From an uncultured bacterium (lineage in GTDB: Bacteria > Cyanobacteriota > Vampirovibrionia > Gastranaerophilales > Gastranaerophilaceae), in assembly GCA_949290355.1 (NCBI GenBank), contig CASERN010000008.1, forward strand, positions 124,001 through 188,000: DNA of 64,000 bases, read 5' to 3'. The notes beneath the pieces were generated by a model. That model ran no database searches. It was not told the DNA's origin and saw only the letters and a program-made list of their open reading frames with translations. Shown here piece after piece: positions 63,075 through 64,000 of the stretch (position 1 is the first letter of the stretch; each line of letters starts with the position of its first letter). A program made the translations under genes and the position numbers.

Positions 63075-64000
63075 ATGAGAAAGTTCGATTTTTTCAGACA
63101 ATTTAGGGATGCAGTTTTAATTCTGAATAAAAAATATGAAGTAGTATATAAAAACCATACTTTTAAAAGATGGTTCAATGATTTTACAAACATAAAAAAA
63201 CTTGCTCATCACACAAGCTTTGATATCTGTCCTATCAATTCAGAAAATATCGAAATATACTCTCCAATATATCATGCTATAACTTCTAAAGAAAATTTCT
63301 TTGCACACATTGCATACCAATCGGAACTAAACAAAATTTTTTATTACGATTTACAATCAATCAAAAAAGGAAATTACATAATTCTGTTTTTTTCTGATGT
63401 AAGCGCCCAAAATACTCTTAGAGATATATTTAAAGAAAATGAAAAATTAAAAGAAGAAATCTCAAAACTTACATTTGAAAATTCTGATCTGCAAAAAATT
63501 AAACAAAAAGCCCAAAGTCAAGCAATCCGTATTGCACTGATAAACAAAGTTTCCAATACAATCAGAGAAAGTATTGATATATCACAAATACTTCAATCAA
63601 CTCTTAAAGAATTATCCATAATGTTCGGAGCATACAAAGCCTATTATGCAAAAGCTCAAAATGATAACTTTATTATTCAAGAAATTTATGGAGAAAAAAA
63701 GGCTAAAAAAGATTTCTTAATAAATTTTGATAAAAAAACTACTGAAACTATTAATATGAAAGAGATTTCGGTATGTAACTGTTTGGTAGAATACAATAAT
63801 GCAAAACCGCTTAAACAACCGGTTCTGAGAATAATTATCCCTGTCCATCATATGCAAAACCTAACAGGTATAATAGTTTTGCTTAGTTACCATAAACGAG
63901 AATTAAATGAAGAAATAGAAATCCTTGAAGCAATTTCTTCTCAACTTTCAAACGCAATAATAAGAGCAGAATTATATCAAAAGAATATTCATACAGTTAA
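63075..64000 (+). CDS. GAF-domain sensor protein (N-terminal part, runs off the window)
   Basis: Open from ATG at 63075 to the window end, 308 residues visible. Residues 1-120 look like a PAS-type domain (MRKFDFFRQFRDAVLILNKK, YIILFFSDVSAQNTLRDIF). A coiled coil follows (KENEKLKEEISKLTFENSDL), then a GAF domain from about 160 (NKVSNTIRESIDISQILQST, LRIIIPVHHMQNLTGIIVLL, EAISSQLSNAIIRAELYQ). This order is typical of hybrid sensor kinases in cyanobacteria-related lineages. The output domain lies outside the window. Confidence 0.75.
   Translation, partial: MRKFDFFRQFRDAVLILNKKYEVVYKNHTFKRWFNDFTNIKKLAHHTSFDICPINSENIEIYSPIYHAITSKENFFAHIAYQSELNKIFYYDLQSIKKGNYIILFFSDVSAQNTLRDIFKENEKLKEEISKLTFENSDLQKIKQKAQSQAIRIALINKVSNTIRESIDISQILQSTLKELSIMFGAYKAYYAKAQNDNFIIQEIYGEKKAKKDFLINFDKKTTETINMKEISVCNCLVEYNNAKPLKQPVLRIIIPVHHMQNLTGIIVLLSYHKRELNEEIEILEAISSQLSNAIIRAELYQKNIHTV

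Overview
The window is AT-rich and densely coded. It comes from an anaerobic, Gram-negative-type bacterium. Lipid A genes (lpxD, lpxC, fabZ, lpxA, rfaE2), a dTDP-rhamnose operon, [FeFe]-hydrogenase genes with the maturase hydF, PPi-dependent phosphofructokinase, reverse rubrerythrin, and four pilin-like proteins carrying the leader FTLAEVLITLGIIGVVAA together suggest a non-photosynthetic gut relative of the Cyanobacteria (Vampirovibrionia/Melainabacteria, Gastranaerophilales-like). This assignment rests on recognised protein styles and was not tested by a search. I saw no rRNA, tRNA, CRISPR array, transposase or prophage.

Layout. 1-10.6 kb: gatA, dnaK, rubrerythrin, miaB coupled to a tyrosine-phosphatase-like gene, and small lineage-type hypothetical genes, one frameshifted. 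10.7-17.3 kb (minus strand): a dTDP-rhamnose operon rfbC-rfbB-rfbD-rfbA followed by glyA and a WecA/TagO-type transferase; two four-helix-bundle genes, each between inverted repeat arms, are inserted in it. 17.4-25.5 kb: gyrA and three pilin-like genes, one with a G10 tract near its start, two sharing an 80-bp identical segment, plus a membrane protein and a GT2 glycosyltransferase. 25.5-31.3 kb: two large TPR proteins, a lipoprotein and an AcsE-like pterin methyltransferase. 31.3-36.5 kb: mnmE, a winged-helix regulator, hydF, rpsO and a palindrome-rich intergenic element. 36.5-43.1 kb: purB and a hydrogen-sensing/hydrogenase cluster (two thioredoxin-like 2Fe-2S proteins, a PAS-linked sensory [FeFe]-hydrogenase, a SpoIIE-type phosphatase, a catalytic-type [FeFe]-hydrogenase). 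43.1-57.4 kb: dxr, pfp, a peptidase/acetyltransferase pair, the lipid A locus, asd, dapB and a fourth pilin. 57.5-64 kb: PC4-like protein, priA, a ROK glucokinase, holA, holB and the start of a GAF-domain sensor protein.

Most notable observations: (1) four-helix-bundle genes bounded by imperfect inverted repeats inside the rfb operon, with the same pair of end sequences enclosing a gene-less in-frame insertion in priA, which suggests a small mobile-cassette family with full and empty forms; (2) a G10 tract that puts a pilin gene out of frame with its best ribosome-binding site, a candidate phase switch; (3) an 18-bp RNA hairpin burying the Shine-Dalgarno and AUG of a 63-residue protein; (4) a two-hydrogenase, phosphatase-linked H2-sensing module whose sensor has Ala in place of the proton-relay Cys; (5) a TPR gene whose full signal peptide appears to begin at a non-canonical ATT codon.
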